Assembly (NCBI GenBank): GCA_022510745.1
Contig: JAFLSY010000009.1
Span: 1 to 64,000, forward strand
DNA from: Lachnospiraceae bacterium
GTDB lineage: Bacteria > Bacillota > Clostridia > Lachnospirales > Lachnospiraceae
Direction: 5' to 3'
DNA: 64,000 nucleotides
Shown here: positions 31,838-40,721 of the stretch, piece by piece
Layout of the letters: every line of letters starts with the position of its first letter
How positions within the stretch are numbered: position 1 is the first letter of the stretch
Made by a program: the position numbers and the translations under genes
The notes under the pieces: generated by a model
Database searches by the model: none
What the model was told of the DNA's origin: nothing
What the model saw: only the letters and a program-made list of their open reading frames with translations

Positions 31838-34800
31838 TTATTCTATATCTATTACACGAAGTTGTCCATATTCCAGCAGCATATTAATGTTGTAGTCCAC
31901 TTTTGATTTTTTGGGCTTAACAATACTACCATTGACTTCAAATTCGCCAATCTTTTCGGCAATTTGTGCCCTAGTCAAATTTTGACCATTCCAAAACATT
32001 TGAAGAATCCTTTCCTGAATCATATAATTTATTAGTTCTTTATTATTTTTATTTCCAACCATTTTTTCATGTCTTCTATCCGCAGTTGCAACAGCCATGT
32101 TCGTAGCCTGTTGATGCCTGTCCTTAGAATATATTGGGGAAGAATCCTTCAATGTCCACAACTTGGTATAAAATACTGCTTTTTTGCCGTCATCACTTAT
32201 ATCCACCACTACATAACCCGGCGCTCGCGAGCTTTCGTCGTTGTCCTTCCAGAATCCCATGTTCATTGTAGAGCGAACAATAATATCTCCCTGCATACCA
32301 GGATTTTCATTCATTTCTTCCTTTTGCAGAAAATCCATAACAGATATGCGTTTACCATCCGGTATCGGAAGCCCTCGCAATTCTGTTCCATCATCATCAT
32401 AATACTTTCCCATAGATAGATTAGGATTACTCGGAAGGCCGTGTTTATTCCCTGCTCCCGCAGAAACAATACCAAATGTTTTCTCTAAACCAAATAGTTC
32501 TACCGGCATATCCTCCGTGTTTGCTGTCACACTGCCATGATGGGGAAAAATAAGTACATGATACTTTTTCTGCTCCGGAAAGACCACGGACTGAAGATTT
32601 TCCAGAGGGCTATCTCCCAGAAAAAATATTCTGCAATCTCCTTTGTCATAATACAACATTAAAGAATCATAATTTTTATCACTATTTCCCTCGTTTTTCT
32701 TAGGTAAATCAAGAGACCCTTTAACGATATTCAATCCTAGTTTTCTAAATAATGCATTACAAAAAGCTTGCTTATGTGTTAAATCCTCTAATCCCATCAC
32801 TTTATGCTGTTGAGTACATACATCTGCCCCATGATCAGTGTGTCCGTGAGTAATTATCACATTGCTTTCTTGTATTATTGATTCATCATAATACACTTTT
32901 AGCGGCGTTAATTTTAATTCGTTTTGGATTTGATTGAATAATTTCTCTATATTAGCAATATCTTCACTATTCGGTTCCCTCAACTGCAATTCTTCACATT
33001 CCTCATCTTGATCTGGATTTGATGATTTAGACGGATCTGAAATAACTTCCATTGAACCGTCCTCCCGAAATATCTCCAATTCCTCATCCTTATACAGAGA
33101 CGTTTTTTCCATACACAATGGATCAGGCAGTGGTCGGTTTATCCCGCACTGTTTAAGTATCGGTGGGTTTTCCATCAATAATAGCTGGTCTTTAAAAGGT
33201 TTTTTCATATTCACTTTCTTATACTTATAAAATTTCGTTTTTTCCATACGCGATGGATCAGGCAGCGGTAGATCTTCCCAAGAATTATCTTTGTTACCAG
33301 AGTGATAAATGACCAATTCCCATTTATGACGCCTGATGAATTCTGCTACTCTTGAATCACCAGTTATAATACAAATTTCATTAAACAGCTCATTGAAAGA
33401 GTTCTTAAAAGAAAAAGCTATAGAACGTACTATGTCATATGTTTTACTATCTTCGACAGGCTCCCTCTCTATTACCTCTTTCAAAAAATAAGCTCCTCTA
33501 TTTGGCTCGTCACAGTCAAGATCATAACATTGAGGAATTTTAAAATCTCCTTTAAGTCTTTGCTCGTGCAGCGCTTTAAAAAGAGTATTGGTATAAATAA
33601 TCTTTGAATAAGTCGAGGCATCTATATCCAATTTTTCGTCTTCCATCTCACAGTCGGGATATGTTTTAATATAAGCGAGCTCCAACGGTGTTTGAGGGGA
33701 GAAAGTTAATTCTACTGTATCAATAGTTTGGTTCAGAATTGATTCATCATTCAAATAACTTGATATGCGATTAATACAATCTATGGATTCTATATGATAA
33801 TCAGTAATATCCTTACTAAGGTCTTCGCTAAAACCTTCACTAAATTGATCCAGAGATAAGGATAAATAGGCAGTAACAACTTCGCAAATCATGTTGCAAA
33901 ACATGCGCTGTTTTCTATAAAAATCCTCAATCTCAGCCAGACTAATATCCTTGCCGTTTGGTTTCCAGTTCCAAAAATGCTCTTCAATTTGTTTGGCTGT
34001 AAAATCTTTTTTATAAATTGAATCTGACCATTTAAAGTAAATATCTCTAGCTAGCTCACATTCAATCTTCTTATTATTTTCCTCCGTAACTGGAGGATCA
34101 ATGAAAAAAGCAGAGTTCCTATATATAACCCTGAGCAAAATGCAATATATATTGTAAAGTTCAGACATCTTATTATTATAATATTCCCAGCTGTTACCCT
34201 CAAAAGCTTCGTATGGAGACCTCTTTTTACAGCAATAAGCTCTTACTGCCGTATTCTTTTCTCCTAAATCAATTGTTACAGTATTATCAGGCAGCTGCAA
34301 CATCGACGAATCTCCTTGTCCTACATTTGCAACGTTTAGCTTGATCTTTCCCTTTTCATGCTTCATCATTAACTTATTAATTAAGTCATCATACGAGTCA
34401 AAAGAATATACAGCTTGTAAATGTATGTCTCCTTGACCCGTAATTAATGTCTTTGTTTTTTTACTCATTTTAAGAAAATCACGTAGTATCCTTTTTATAC
34501 GCTCAATAGACTCATCATCAGTTAAAGGGCAATACTCTGCCAGTTTTATAATAAACTTATCACTGGTCGCCTCCTCCTCATTATCGACATCCCCTATAAG
34601 TACAATTCTCTGTATACAGGACGTCTCCTGGCACTTCGAATAGCGCAGTGAGCCCATGCTCTGCCAACAGTCCGCCTCCCGCTCAAGCCGGACATCCGTA
34701 TTCAAATTTTGCCCTTCCAGCTTTTGCATAGGGCGCACTCTTCCCTGTTTCTGTTGCACTACATGCCAGAGTTCATGAGGAAGATCCCTTTCTCTCCCCG

Positions 34801-34990
34801 GTGCAAGATAAATGTCCTCTCCCAGAGCATACCCAAACGCTTGAAACCGGTTTGGTTCCAGTGAATTGTAATGAACCCGTACATCTTGCAGCGAAAGGCC
34901 ACTCTTTTGTTCCGCCTGCTGACGAAGCGCCTCTGGTACATTGCCACGGCTCGTTTTAGAATTTGACTCTTTTTCTATCTTCTGAAACAT
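31838..34990 (-). CDS. DUF4157 plus ComEC-like metallo-beta-lactamase protein, possible effector
   Basis: 1050 residues. Residues 15-110 form a DUF4157 domain with the HELWH zinc-protease-type motif (72-76) and a downstream acidic LEREAD; such domains are common in effectors of extracellular contractile injection systems and in polymorphic toxins. Residues about 215-245 (NVANVGQGDSSM, VTIDLGE) begin a metallo-beta-lactamase fold that resumes at 710 with HGHTDHG (715-721), LGDS (791-794) and PHHGS (816-820), as in ComEC nucleases. About 450 unplaced residues sit between. The last 70 residues look like a winged helix. It has AAAGGAGAG before ATG and no signal peptide. It appears AT-rich, and no injection apparatus lies in the window. 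Confidence 0.8.
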   Translation of the reverse strand: MFQKIEKESNSKTSRGNVPEALRQQAEQKSGLSLQDVRVHYNSLEPNRFQAFGYALGEDIYLAPGRERDLPHELWHVVQQKQGRVRPMQKLEGQNLNTDVRLEREADCWQSMGSLRYSKCQETSCIQRIVLIGDVDNEEEATSDKFIIKLAEYCPLTDDESIERIKRILRDFLKMSKKTKTLITGQGDIHLQAVYSFDSYDDLINKLMMKHEKGKIKLNVANVGQGDSSMLQLPDNTVTIDLGEKNTAVRAYCCKKRSPYEAFEGNSWEYYNNKMSELYNIYCILLRVIYRNSAFFIDPPVTEENNKKIECELARDIYFKWSDSIYKKDFTAKQIEEHFWNWKPNGKDISLAEIEDFYRKQRMFCNMICEVVTAYLSLSLDQFSEGFSEDLSKDITDYHIESIDCINRISSYLNDESILNQTIDTVELTFSPQTPLELAYIKTYPDCEMEDEKLDIDASTYSKIIYTNTLFKALHEQRLKGDFKIPQCYDLDCDEPNRGAYFLKEVIEREPVEDSKTYDIVRSIAFSFKNSFNELFNEICIITGDSRVAEFIRRHKWELVIYHSGNKDNSWEDLPLPDPSRMEKTKFYKYKKVNMKKPFKDQLLLMENPPILKQCGINRPLPDPLCMEKTSLYKDEELEIFREDGSMEVISDPSKSSNPDQDEECEELQLREPNSEDIANIEKLFNQIQNELKLTPLKVYYDESIIQESNVIITHGHTDHGADVCTQQHKVMGLEDLTHKQAFCNALFRKLGLNIVKGSLDLPKKNEGNSDKNYDSLMLYYDKGDCRIFFLGDSPLENLQSVVFPEQKKYHVLIFPHHGSVTANTEDMPVELFGLEKTFGIVSAGAGNKHGLPSNPNLSMGKYYDDDGTELRGLPIPDGKRISVMDFLQKEEMNENPGMQGDIIVRSTMNMGFWKDNDESSRAPGYVVVDISDDGKKAVFYTKLWTLKDSSPIYSKDRHQQATNMAVATADRRHEKMVGNKNNKELINYMIQERILQMFWNGQNLTRAQIAEKIGEFEVNGSIVKPKKSKVDYNINMLLEYGQLRVIDIE

Positions 34991-35109
34991 TTATTCACTC
35001 TCCTTTTTATTGTGGTTTGACTGCATGTCAGAAAATCGACTTATCTGATAGTGCTTGAAACGAGTATATCGGAGAGCTATAACAAAAATAATAATCTTTT
35101 TTCTGAGAG

Positions 35110-35684
35110 TTGAAGGTTGCCATCCCAGTGCTCGCCAAAGTACAATACGAAGGTGACACAGCGGATTCACCTATATACAGAAGATTGCAAACAATAATGG
35201 CAACAGCAGATTACCGCCAAATGGTAGATGAAGCCGCAGAGATCGCCAAGCGGCAGAAAGAACGTGTTGACCCCTCTTTCCATGAGAAGATCGACAGGCT
35301 TTTAGATACCTATGCCCGCAAACTTGCCGAGAACATGAACAGCTATTATTCCATTGAAGCCCGTGTACCCTCTATCCTCATAACAGGCGGCGGGAATTTC
35401 CCGGTACGCAAGAAAGAGAAGTAGAACGCCGCCCGTGACAGGAACATGGAGGAATGGAAAGAAATACAAGGGTTGCTTGATAAAATTCGCAGTACGGAAA
35501 TGGGCGGTATCAGCGCAGACACCCGCAGGCAGTACAAAAGCTGGAAAGCAAGTTAGAAAAGTTGGAAAAGGCACAGGAAACCATGAAAGCGGAAATGCCG
35601 TCACAGTGTATTCAGGAGCAGCTTGCACAGGATAAGGAAGCCGTGAAAGCTGCCCCGAAAAAAGCAGCAAAGACTAAAAAATAG
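35110..35684 (+). pseudogene. Decayed conjugative-element protein
   Basis: The frame 35110-35424 reads a helical protein (AEIAKRQKERVDPSFHEKID, LAENMNSYYSIEARVPSIL) of a type common in Lachnospiraceae conjugative elements. It stops at TAG (35422-35424), where a CAG codon would allow NAARDRNMEEWKEIQGLLDK to continue in phase. Near 35525 the sense frame shifts and runs on as KLEKLEKAQETMKAEMP to a stop at 35684. One nonsense change and one frameshift mark it as dead. Confidence 0.65.
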
Positions 35685-35702
35685 AATTGGAGGTATAGGA
35701 AC

Positions 35703-35906
35703 ATGGGACAATTCACATTTGAGGAAATCAATCCTATCTGCTGTTACATAGCAGACACGAAAGAGGAAACTGCGGCAAGAATGACCGCCGCCCTGCCCTT
35801 TATGGAGCCGGAAATAAAGGAGCTTGCAGAGCGCACCTTAGAAAAGCTGAATGAGCTGACCGAGGAAGAATTTACAGCGCTTTCCTTTGAGCCTGCGGAA
35901 GAATAA
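35703..35906 (+). CDS. Small conjugative-element protein
   Basis: 67 residues, acidic and helical: FTFEEINPICCYIADTKEET, TLEKLNELTEEEFTALSF. I associate this sequence type with Firmicutes conjugative transposons but know no function. It has a GGAGG-type site and is followed by a terminator. Confidence 0.6.
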   Translation: MGQFTFEEINPICCYIADTKEETAARMTAALPFMEPEIKELAERTLEKLNELTEEEFTALSFEPAEE

Positions 35907-35922
35907 TAGAAAATTCTAAGTA

Positions 35923-35968
35923 AAGAAGCGGATAGTTGTCCTTTTCGAGGAGCTATCCGCTTCTTTAT
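35923..35968 (+). terminator. Terminator before the tetR operon
   Basis: AAAGAAGCGGATAG pairs with CTATCCGCTTCTTT around a loop, then ATTTG. Stem of 14 bp. Confidence 0.82.
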
Positions 35969-35990
35969 TTGTTTAAGCACAAATAAACAC

Positions 35991-36038
35991 TTGACTTTCT
36001 GAACAATGTTCATTATAATTGCTCTGAACGGTGTTCAG
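35991..36038 (+). promoter_or_regulatory. tetR promoter with two operators
   Basis: TTGACT (35991-35996) and perfect TATAAT (36014-36019) are separated by 17 bases. TGAACAATGTTCA (36000-36012) fills the spacer, and CTGAACGGTGTTCAG (36024-36038) lies just after the transcription start. The two inverted repeats share TGAAC...GTTCA and are centred 25 bp apart, an arrangement expected for autorepression by the TetR protein encoded next. Confidence 0.82.
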
Positions 36039-36057
36039 AAAGGGGGAATTGATCTCT

Positions 36058-36672
36058 ATGGACAATGAAAAAATCAAAGATAGTATCATTAAAGTTACTA
36101 CCGAGTTGATCGAACAATATGAAGGAAATACTAAAATGATTACCTCTCGTTTGATTGCGGAAAAGGCAAATATCGGCTTAGGCTCTATCAACTATTACTT
36201 TGGGAGTAAAGAAAATCTTATAACAGAGTGTGTGCAAAAAATAATAAACAAGGTGCTTTTTGCTTTTTCACCTGAAATAAAAGAGTGTAATAATTCTGAC
36301 GGTTTATCCGATAAAGAACGATTAACTAATTGGGCAAGTCAAACATTTGATTTTCTTTTTGATAATCAAGCAATTACAAATATTTCTATAATGGGTGACA
36401 TGCAAAATTATTTGGCTGATAATAATTCTGTTTATATACAGAAAGGCTATCTATGTGCACTACGAGATAATAACAATGAAAATATTAAGAAACTGCTTAT
36501 ATTTATTCTTGTTTCCACTATGCAAGTAGCCTTTCTTGCTAAAAATACCACAAAGGAACTTTTAGGATATGATTTATATCTAAAAAACCAACGTGATTTA
36601 TTTATAAAAAATATTGTTAATATACTTTTTGATGGCATGTATAATACGGAGGAATTTGGTGATGAAGCTTAA
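36058..36672 (+). CDS. TetR-family transcriptional regulator
   Basis: 204 residues from ATG 36058. The N-terminal HTH (about 5-55) reads IIKVTTELIEQYEGNTKMIT, SRLIAEKANIGLGSINYYFG and SKENLI, with the classic YYFG recognition-helix end. The C-terminal part is a helical ligand/dimer domain with no recognised ligand. It overlaps the start of the CPBP gene by 11 bases, and its own promoter carries the two probable operators. Confidence 0.9.
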   Translation: MDNEKIKDSIIKVTTELIEQYEGNTKMITSRLIAEKANIGLGSINYYFGSKENLITECVQKIINKVLFAFSPEIKECNNSDGLSDKERLTNWASQTFDFLFDNQAITNISIMGDMQNYLADNNSVYIQKGYLCALRDNNNENIKKLLIFILVSTMQVAFLAKNTTKELLGYDLYLKNQRDLFIKNIVNILFDGMYNTEEFGDEA

Positions 36673-37390
36673 TGTGACTCCTAGCATATGGTTTGTTTTG
36701 TCTGTACGCTGCGTATCATTTATAACAGCATTTATTTTATGTAGTTTAATAACTCAAAAAGAATTAGTAGAAATTACGCATTGGTGGACGATAATTGCAT
36801 GGGTAATAAATATGTTCACTATTGGGTTTTTATCTTTAATTTGCAGACGAAATCACACAACTTATCGCAAACTGATATATTGGAGAAAAGACAAGGCGCA
36901 TTTTTCCAAAGGAATTTTATTCATTATAATAATGATATTGATAGGGATAGGAGGAATGTATTTAGCCGGTGCACTTTGTTATGCTCGTTTTCCTTATTTG
37001 GCACCGATGATGATAGCTCCACTTCCACGTTCTCTTGCTATAATCAATGTTTTCGTATTACCGATAACAACAACACTTGCAGAGGACGGACTATATTTAG
37101 GTTATGGAGTGAACAACTTTGAAGTCAAGTGGACTGCCATTTTAATACCTGCATTTTTCTATGCTTTACAGCATAGTTTTATTCCCACAATTATTGATTT
37201 TCAACATATAGTTTACCGTTTTCTTTCCTTTTTTCCTCTGACAATATGGATATGCTATCAATACTATCGAAGTAAAAATCTTCGTTATATAATGATAGGT
37301 CACTGGATTTTGAATATTGCAACTACTATGCAGATTGTAATGACTTCGTTTATGCCGGAAATTTACAAAACGATTTCAACAAGCACATGA
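36662..37390 (+). CDS. CPBP-type intramembrane protein with an altered first motif
   Basis: 242 residues with about eight membrane segments. The CPBP/Abi motifs are partly present: LAEDGLYLGYG where the family has EExxxR, FFYALQHSF (motif 2 His) and MIGHWILN (motif 3 His and Asn). The second Glu is Asp and the Arg is replaced, so protease activity is doubtful. Family members process peptides or give bacteriocin immunity. It is coupled to and probably repressed by the TetR protein. Confidence 0.7.
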   Translation: MKLNVTPSIWFVLSVRCVSFITAFILCSLITQKELVEITHWWTIIAWVINMFTIGFLSLICRRNHTTYRKLIYWRKDKAHFSKGILFIIIMILIGIGGMYLAGALCYARFPYLAPMMIAPLPRSLAIINVFVLPITTTLAEDGLYLGYGVNNFEVKWTAILIPAFFYALQHSFIPTIIDFQHIVYRFLSFFPLTIWICYQYYRSKNLRYIMIGHWILNIATTMQIVMTSFMPEIYKTISTST

Positions 37391-37427
37391 GAGCCTTTAT
37401 TATTTCTATAAACGGTTATTAAAGGGC

Positions 37428-37661
37428 TTGAAGCACAGACGCAGAGCCGATAGCCTTGTGAGACACCTCACGGATTCCACCTTTTTCAATAAAGTTGTGC
37501 CTATTAATCTATTTGGCAATCATGATGTTGTTTTTTTCTTCTGGATACTGAAAATTATCATTTCTTTAGTGATTGGAATATTGGCTTTTCCTGTCGTAAA
37601 TTTGTTTTACATTATCAACATCATTATCAAGGTAGTAAAATTTTTTATGGATAAGAGGTGA
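37428..37661 (+). pseudogene. Small membrane protein or remnant of the element
   Basis: The frame gives 77 residues: a hydrophilic start (LVRHLTDSTFFNKVVPINLF) then a hydrophobic stretch FFFWILKIIISLVIGILAFP and more. It resembles C-terminal ends of conjugative-element membrane proteins. The TTG start has no convincing ribosome binding site, so it may be the tail of a lost gene. Confidence 0.4.
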
Positions 37662-37680
37662 TAGTATAGGAAAAATACTG

Positions 37681-38091
37681 GTGCTTACATACAATGACAT
37701 GGAAGAAAAAGCAGTTAAAGAAATTATAGCCGCCCTTGCTGACAGCATACAGCTTGAAACCATACAGACCCCACCCTCTCCCGTTCTTTCTTTTCCGGGG
37801 CTGGAAATAAGGCTACACCAACGCCGGGTGCTGAAAGACGGGGCAGACATAAGGCTTACCCGTCTGGAATATGGCACACTATGTCACCTTGCCGCTAGTC
37901 CGGGCAGAGTGTTCACGCAGGAACAAATCTTTGAAGCCGTCTGGAGCATGGATAGCGATAGCTGCCAGTCCAGCGTGGTAAATGTAATATACAACCTGCG
38001 TAAAAAGATTGAGCCGGACAGCAAAAAACCAACTTACATAAAGACTGTAATAGGTGTTGGTTATAAGTTTGATATGCAAAGAAGCGGATAG
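37681..38091 (+). CDS. OmpR-type winged-helix DNA-binding protein, start codon apparently damaged
   Basis: At least 136 residues. The C-terminal winged helix is complete: LEIRLHQRRVLKDGADIRLT, YGTLCHLAASPGRVFTQEQ, VVNVIYNLRKKIEP and YIKTVIGVGYKF. There is no receiver domain with a phosphorylatable Asp. The frame extends five codons upstream to ATA 37666 (ATA GGA AAA ATA CTG), correctly spaced after AGAGGTG, where ATG would be expected. Expression may therefore need GTG 37681. Confidence 0.7.
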   Translation: MLTYNDMEEKAVKEIIAALADSIQLETIQTPPSPVLSFPGLEIRLHQRRVLKDGADIRLTRLEYGTLCHLAASPGRVFTQEQIFEAVWSMDSDSCQSSVVNVIYNLRKKIEPDSKKPTYIKTVIGVGYKFDMQRSG

Positions 38092-38159
38092 CATACCCAA
38101 GAGGGTTGTGCCGTCTGCTTTCTTTTATATTATCTTAAAGGGTTTGGGAAACTTCCCAA

Positions 38160-38200
38160 CAAGCAAATTTTTGGAAATGGGTACTCATTTCCTATGCTTG
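38160..38200. repeat. Nested inverted repeat upstream of the recombinase (oriT-like)
   Basis: CAAGCA (38160-38165) and TGCTTG (38195-38200) enclose GGAAATG (38173-38179) and CATTTCC (38186-38192) with loop GGTACT. Another hairpin, TTGGGAA/TTCCCAA, lies just before it. The non-coding stretch 38092-38340 holds only these structures. Such nested repeats suit a nicking or protein-binding site; identity as a transfer origin is inference. Confidence 0.45.
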
Positions 38201-38340
38201 CTATCCCTAAGTTGCCTAAAAGACTTTCTCATGCGTGGTATGGGTGAAGGAGGAACAAACTGAGAAAGTGTAGCATATTAGACAAGCCATAACTAATATG
38301 CTGTTTATGAACAAGCTATATAAGCAGGGGGATAGCAACA

Positions 38341-38481
38341 TTGGAGAACACAAGAAATGAAACCATATGCTATACCATTGAGAGAAAGTTTTTAGCAAGG
38401 ATTTCCGTCACAGAGTTTGTCAGCCGTATACTAAAGTCCCACATAAAAAGTGAAAATATCAAAAAGGCTTCTTCTGAATGA
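38341..38481 (+). CDS. Small protein upstream of the recombinase (TnpW-like)
   Basis: 46 residues from TTG 38341 with a GGGGGAT site upstream: NETICYTIERKFLARISVTE, FVSRILKSHIKSENIKK. It resembles the short proteins that precede serine recombinases in Firmicutes transposons (called TnpW in some annotations). Possibly a recombination accessory factor, which is inference. Confidence 0.55.
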   Translation: MENTRNETICYTIERKFLARISVTEFVSRILKSHIKSENIKKASSE

Positions 38482-38551
38482 AAAAGACATGGGAAAAAAC
38501 CTTATTTATAGTAAAATATATTTAAGGGAAGCGGCCCGTAGGTAGCATACT

Positions 38552-40177
38552 ATGATGAAAAAATTACTTTTCAACGTGGCTGAATATATTAGGTTATCCA
38601 GAGAGGACGGCGATAAGGCAGAGAGTGACAGTATCGGAAATCAAAGAAAGCTGATTACGGATTATTTAAAGGACAAAGACGATTTTGTTTTGTATGATAC
38701 CTATGTGGATGACGGTTTTACGGGAACAAACTTTAAACGCCCTGCATTTATGAGAATGATAGAGGACATAGAAGCCGGGAATGTGAACTGCGTCATAGTG
38801 AAAGATTTATCCAGATTTGGACGTGATTATATCGACACAGGAAAATATCTGGAACGATACTTCCCAGATCGAGACGTCCGGTTTATTTCCATTACAGACA
38901 ATATCGACAGTATGAAGCAGGCTTATGATATGCTGCTCCCGATCAAAAATATCTTTAACGAGCAGTACGCAAGGGATATTTCAAAGAAAGTCCATTCGTC
39001 CATGAGGGCAAAACAGAAAGCAGGGGAATTTATCGGAGCTTTCACGTCCTATGGATATAAGAAATCTCCCACGGATAAAAATAAGTTGGTAATTGATGAA
39101 TATGCTGCCGGGGTGGTTCGCAGAATTTTCCGTATGTATATTAGTGGCTGTGGGAAAAATAGTATCGCAGTAACTTTGAATAAAGAGGGAATTGTCTGTC
39201 CCTCTGAATATAAGAAGTTAAGCGGCGAGAATTACAGAAACAGTCACAGGCTGGAAAGTACCTCTTACTGGACGTATTCAACAATCAATCGTTTGTTGCA
39301 AAATGAAATGTATGTCGGAAACATGGTTCAAGGCAGAAAGACACAGCGCATGAGAGGAAAACAGCGTGCGACAGATAGGGAAGATTGGATTATTGTAAAA
39401 GGCACACATGAAGCGATCATTGATGAAGATACATGGAACAAAGCGCAGGACTTATTAAAACGCCGAACCCGCAATCTCAATTTAAACATCAACATGACGA
39501 TTTTTGCAGGCTATATAAAGTGTGGAGATTGCGGCAGGTCTTTAGTTAAGAAAGTCGGCACACCGGGACACGGTAGAGGGCACGGCAACGAAAATGCCGT
39601 TGCCGGCATTAACTATTACTGCGGGACTTATGTACGTTCCGGCAGACAGTATTGTACTCCACACCCTATGTCACATTTGGTTTTGGAAAGAATTATCCTT
39701 GACGATTTGAAAACAATCATACAGAGTGTTGATGATCTCCAAGAGGTAGTCAGAGAAACCTGCCAGACAGCAGGAGCAGTAAAGCGTGTTACAGTCAATG
39801 AGAAGAACTGGCTGAACACAGAGCTGGAAAAAGTGAGGAAGTTGAAGAAAGCCATTTATGAGGACTACCGGGAAGAACTGATCTCTAAAGCGGAATATGT
39901 TACATACCGACAGGATTATCTAAAGAAAGAGGAACAACTTGAAAAGCAGCTTGAGAGCTTAGAGGAAAGAGCAGCGTTAGAAGCTGATACGGACATTTTT
40001 GAAATACCGTGGGTAAAGCGCCTGTTTGAACTTCGTAGCGTGGAAAAGCTGGACAGGGGTATTGTGGTGGAAATGCTACATGAAATTAAAGTGTATGAAA
40101 ACCATAAAATCGAGATCACATACAACTTTTCTGACGAGCTGGAAGCTCTTTTCAAAAGCCAAGTGCAAATTTGCTGA
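38552..40177 (+). CDS. Large serine recombinase
   Basis: 541 residues. The resolvase domain (about 5-155) carries the catalytic serine in EYIRLSREDG, then SIGNQRKLI, VDDGFTGTNFKRPAF, and CVIVKDLSRFGRDYIDTG. The recombinase domain follows (about 175-290), then a zinc ribbon (CGDCGRSL ... YCGTYVRSGRQYC) and a coiled-coil (about 400-480). All expected catalytic residues are present, and it is the only recombinase in the element. It lies 545 bases from the right core, the usual position for the enzyme that integrates and excises. SpoIVCA of the sigK element is the same protein class. Confidence 0.95.
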   Translation: MMKKLLFNVAEYIRLSREDGDKAESDSIGNQRKLITDYLKDKDDFVLYDTYVDDGFTGTNFKRPAFMRMIEDIEAGNVNCVIVKDLSRFGRDYIDTGKYLERYFPDRDVRFISITDNIDSMKQAYDMLLPIKNIFNEQYARDISKKVHSSMRAKQKAGEFIGAFTSYGYKKSPTDKNKLVIDEYAAGVVRRIFRMYISGCGKNSIAVTLNKEGIVCPSEYKKLSGENYRNSHRLESTSYWTYSTINRLLQNEMYVGNMVQGRKTQRMRGKQRATDREDWIIVKGTHEAIIDEDTWNKAQDLLKRRTRNLNLNINMTIFAGYIKCGDCGRSLVKKVGTPGHGRGHGNENAVAGINYYCGTYVRSGRQYCTPHPMSHLVLERIILDDLKTIIQSVDDLQEVVRETCQTAGAVKRVTVNEKNWLNTELEKVRKLKKAIYEDYREELISKAEYVTYRQDYLKKEEQLEKQLESLEERAALEADTDIFEIPWVKRLFELRSVEKLDRGIVVEMLHEIKVYENHKIEITYNFSDELEALFKSQVQIC

Positions 40178-40204
40178 TGCAATTAGAGAAAGGCGGTGTA
40201 TTGA

Positions 40205-40519
40205 TTGCAAATTAAGTAAAACAAATCCGCTGTTAAAGCCATTCAGTCAATGGATAAATCTATGAAGCAGCGAATAAAAAGAGGAATTGAGGGCTTGACC
40301 CAGAACCCGCCCGTAGGAGATATTAAACCTATGCAGGGGTACTCTGATAACCGTTACCGTTTGAGGGTTGGTGGTTATCGCATAATTTATAAGTATTTAA
40401 CAGACAATGCTGTTATAGTGCTATATATCATGGATATAGGAAGCCGTGGCGATATATACAAGTGGGAAGGTGGTGTTAGGCATGACGGCAATAACAAAAC
40501 AGACAGTAGAATTGCTTGA
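40205..40519 (+). pseudogene. RelE/ParE-type toxin with a nonsense codon
   Basis: The main frame from ATG 40250 reads MDKSMKQRIKRGIEGLTQNP, YRLRVGGYRIIYKYLTDN and IMDIGSRGDIYK, a RelE/ParE fold. The N-terminal strand lies upstream in phase (TTG 40205, CAA ATT AAG then TAA 40217-40219, then codons for SAVKAIQS). One change of a Tyr codon to TAA breaks it. Restart at 40250 would give a toxin without its first strand. The 3' end overlaps the partner gene by 38 bases. Confidence 0.7.
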
Positions 40520-40694
40520 AATGTTACCGGAACAGGAGCAGGAGCTTGCAAATGCGCTGATTAAGCGTATGGTGCTTGCATGGGACAGTGACTTTACGAA
40601 ACTGACACCCGCAGAGCGGCAGAGGTTAGAGCTTGCAGAGCAGGAGATAGAAGCAGGCGAAACCGTATCACATGATGAAATAGACTGGAACTAA
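40482..40694 (+). CDS. Probable antitoxin partner
   Basis: 70 residues from ATG 40482: KQTVELLEMLPEQEQELANA, LTPAERQRLELAEQEIEAGE, TVSHDEIDWN. It is acidic and helical, with a tail of the RelB type. It overlaps the end of the RelE-like frame; the toxin-first order occurs in some RelE/HigB-like systems. It seems intact, and it is the last gene before the right attachment core. Confidence 0.6.
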   Translation: MTAITKQTVELLEMLPEQEQELANALIKRMVLAWDSDFTKLTPAERQRLELAEQEIEAGETVSHDEIDWN

Positions 40695-40721
40695 AAAATT
40701 TACCGCAACTAACTTCCGCCC

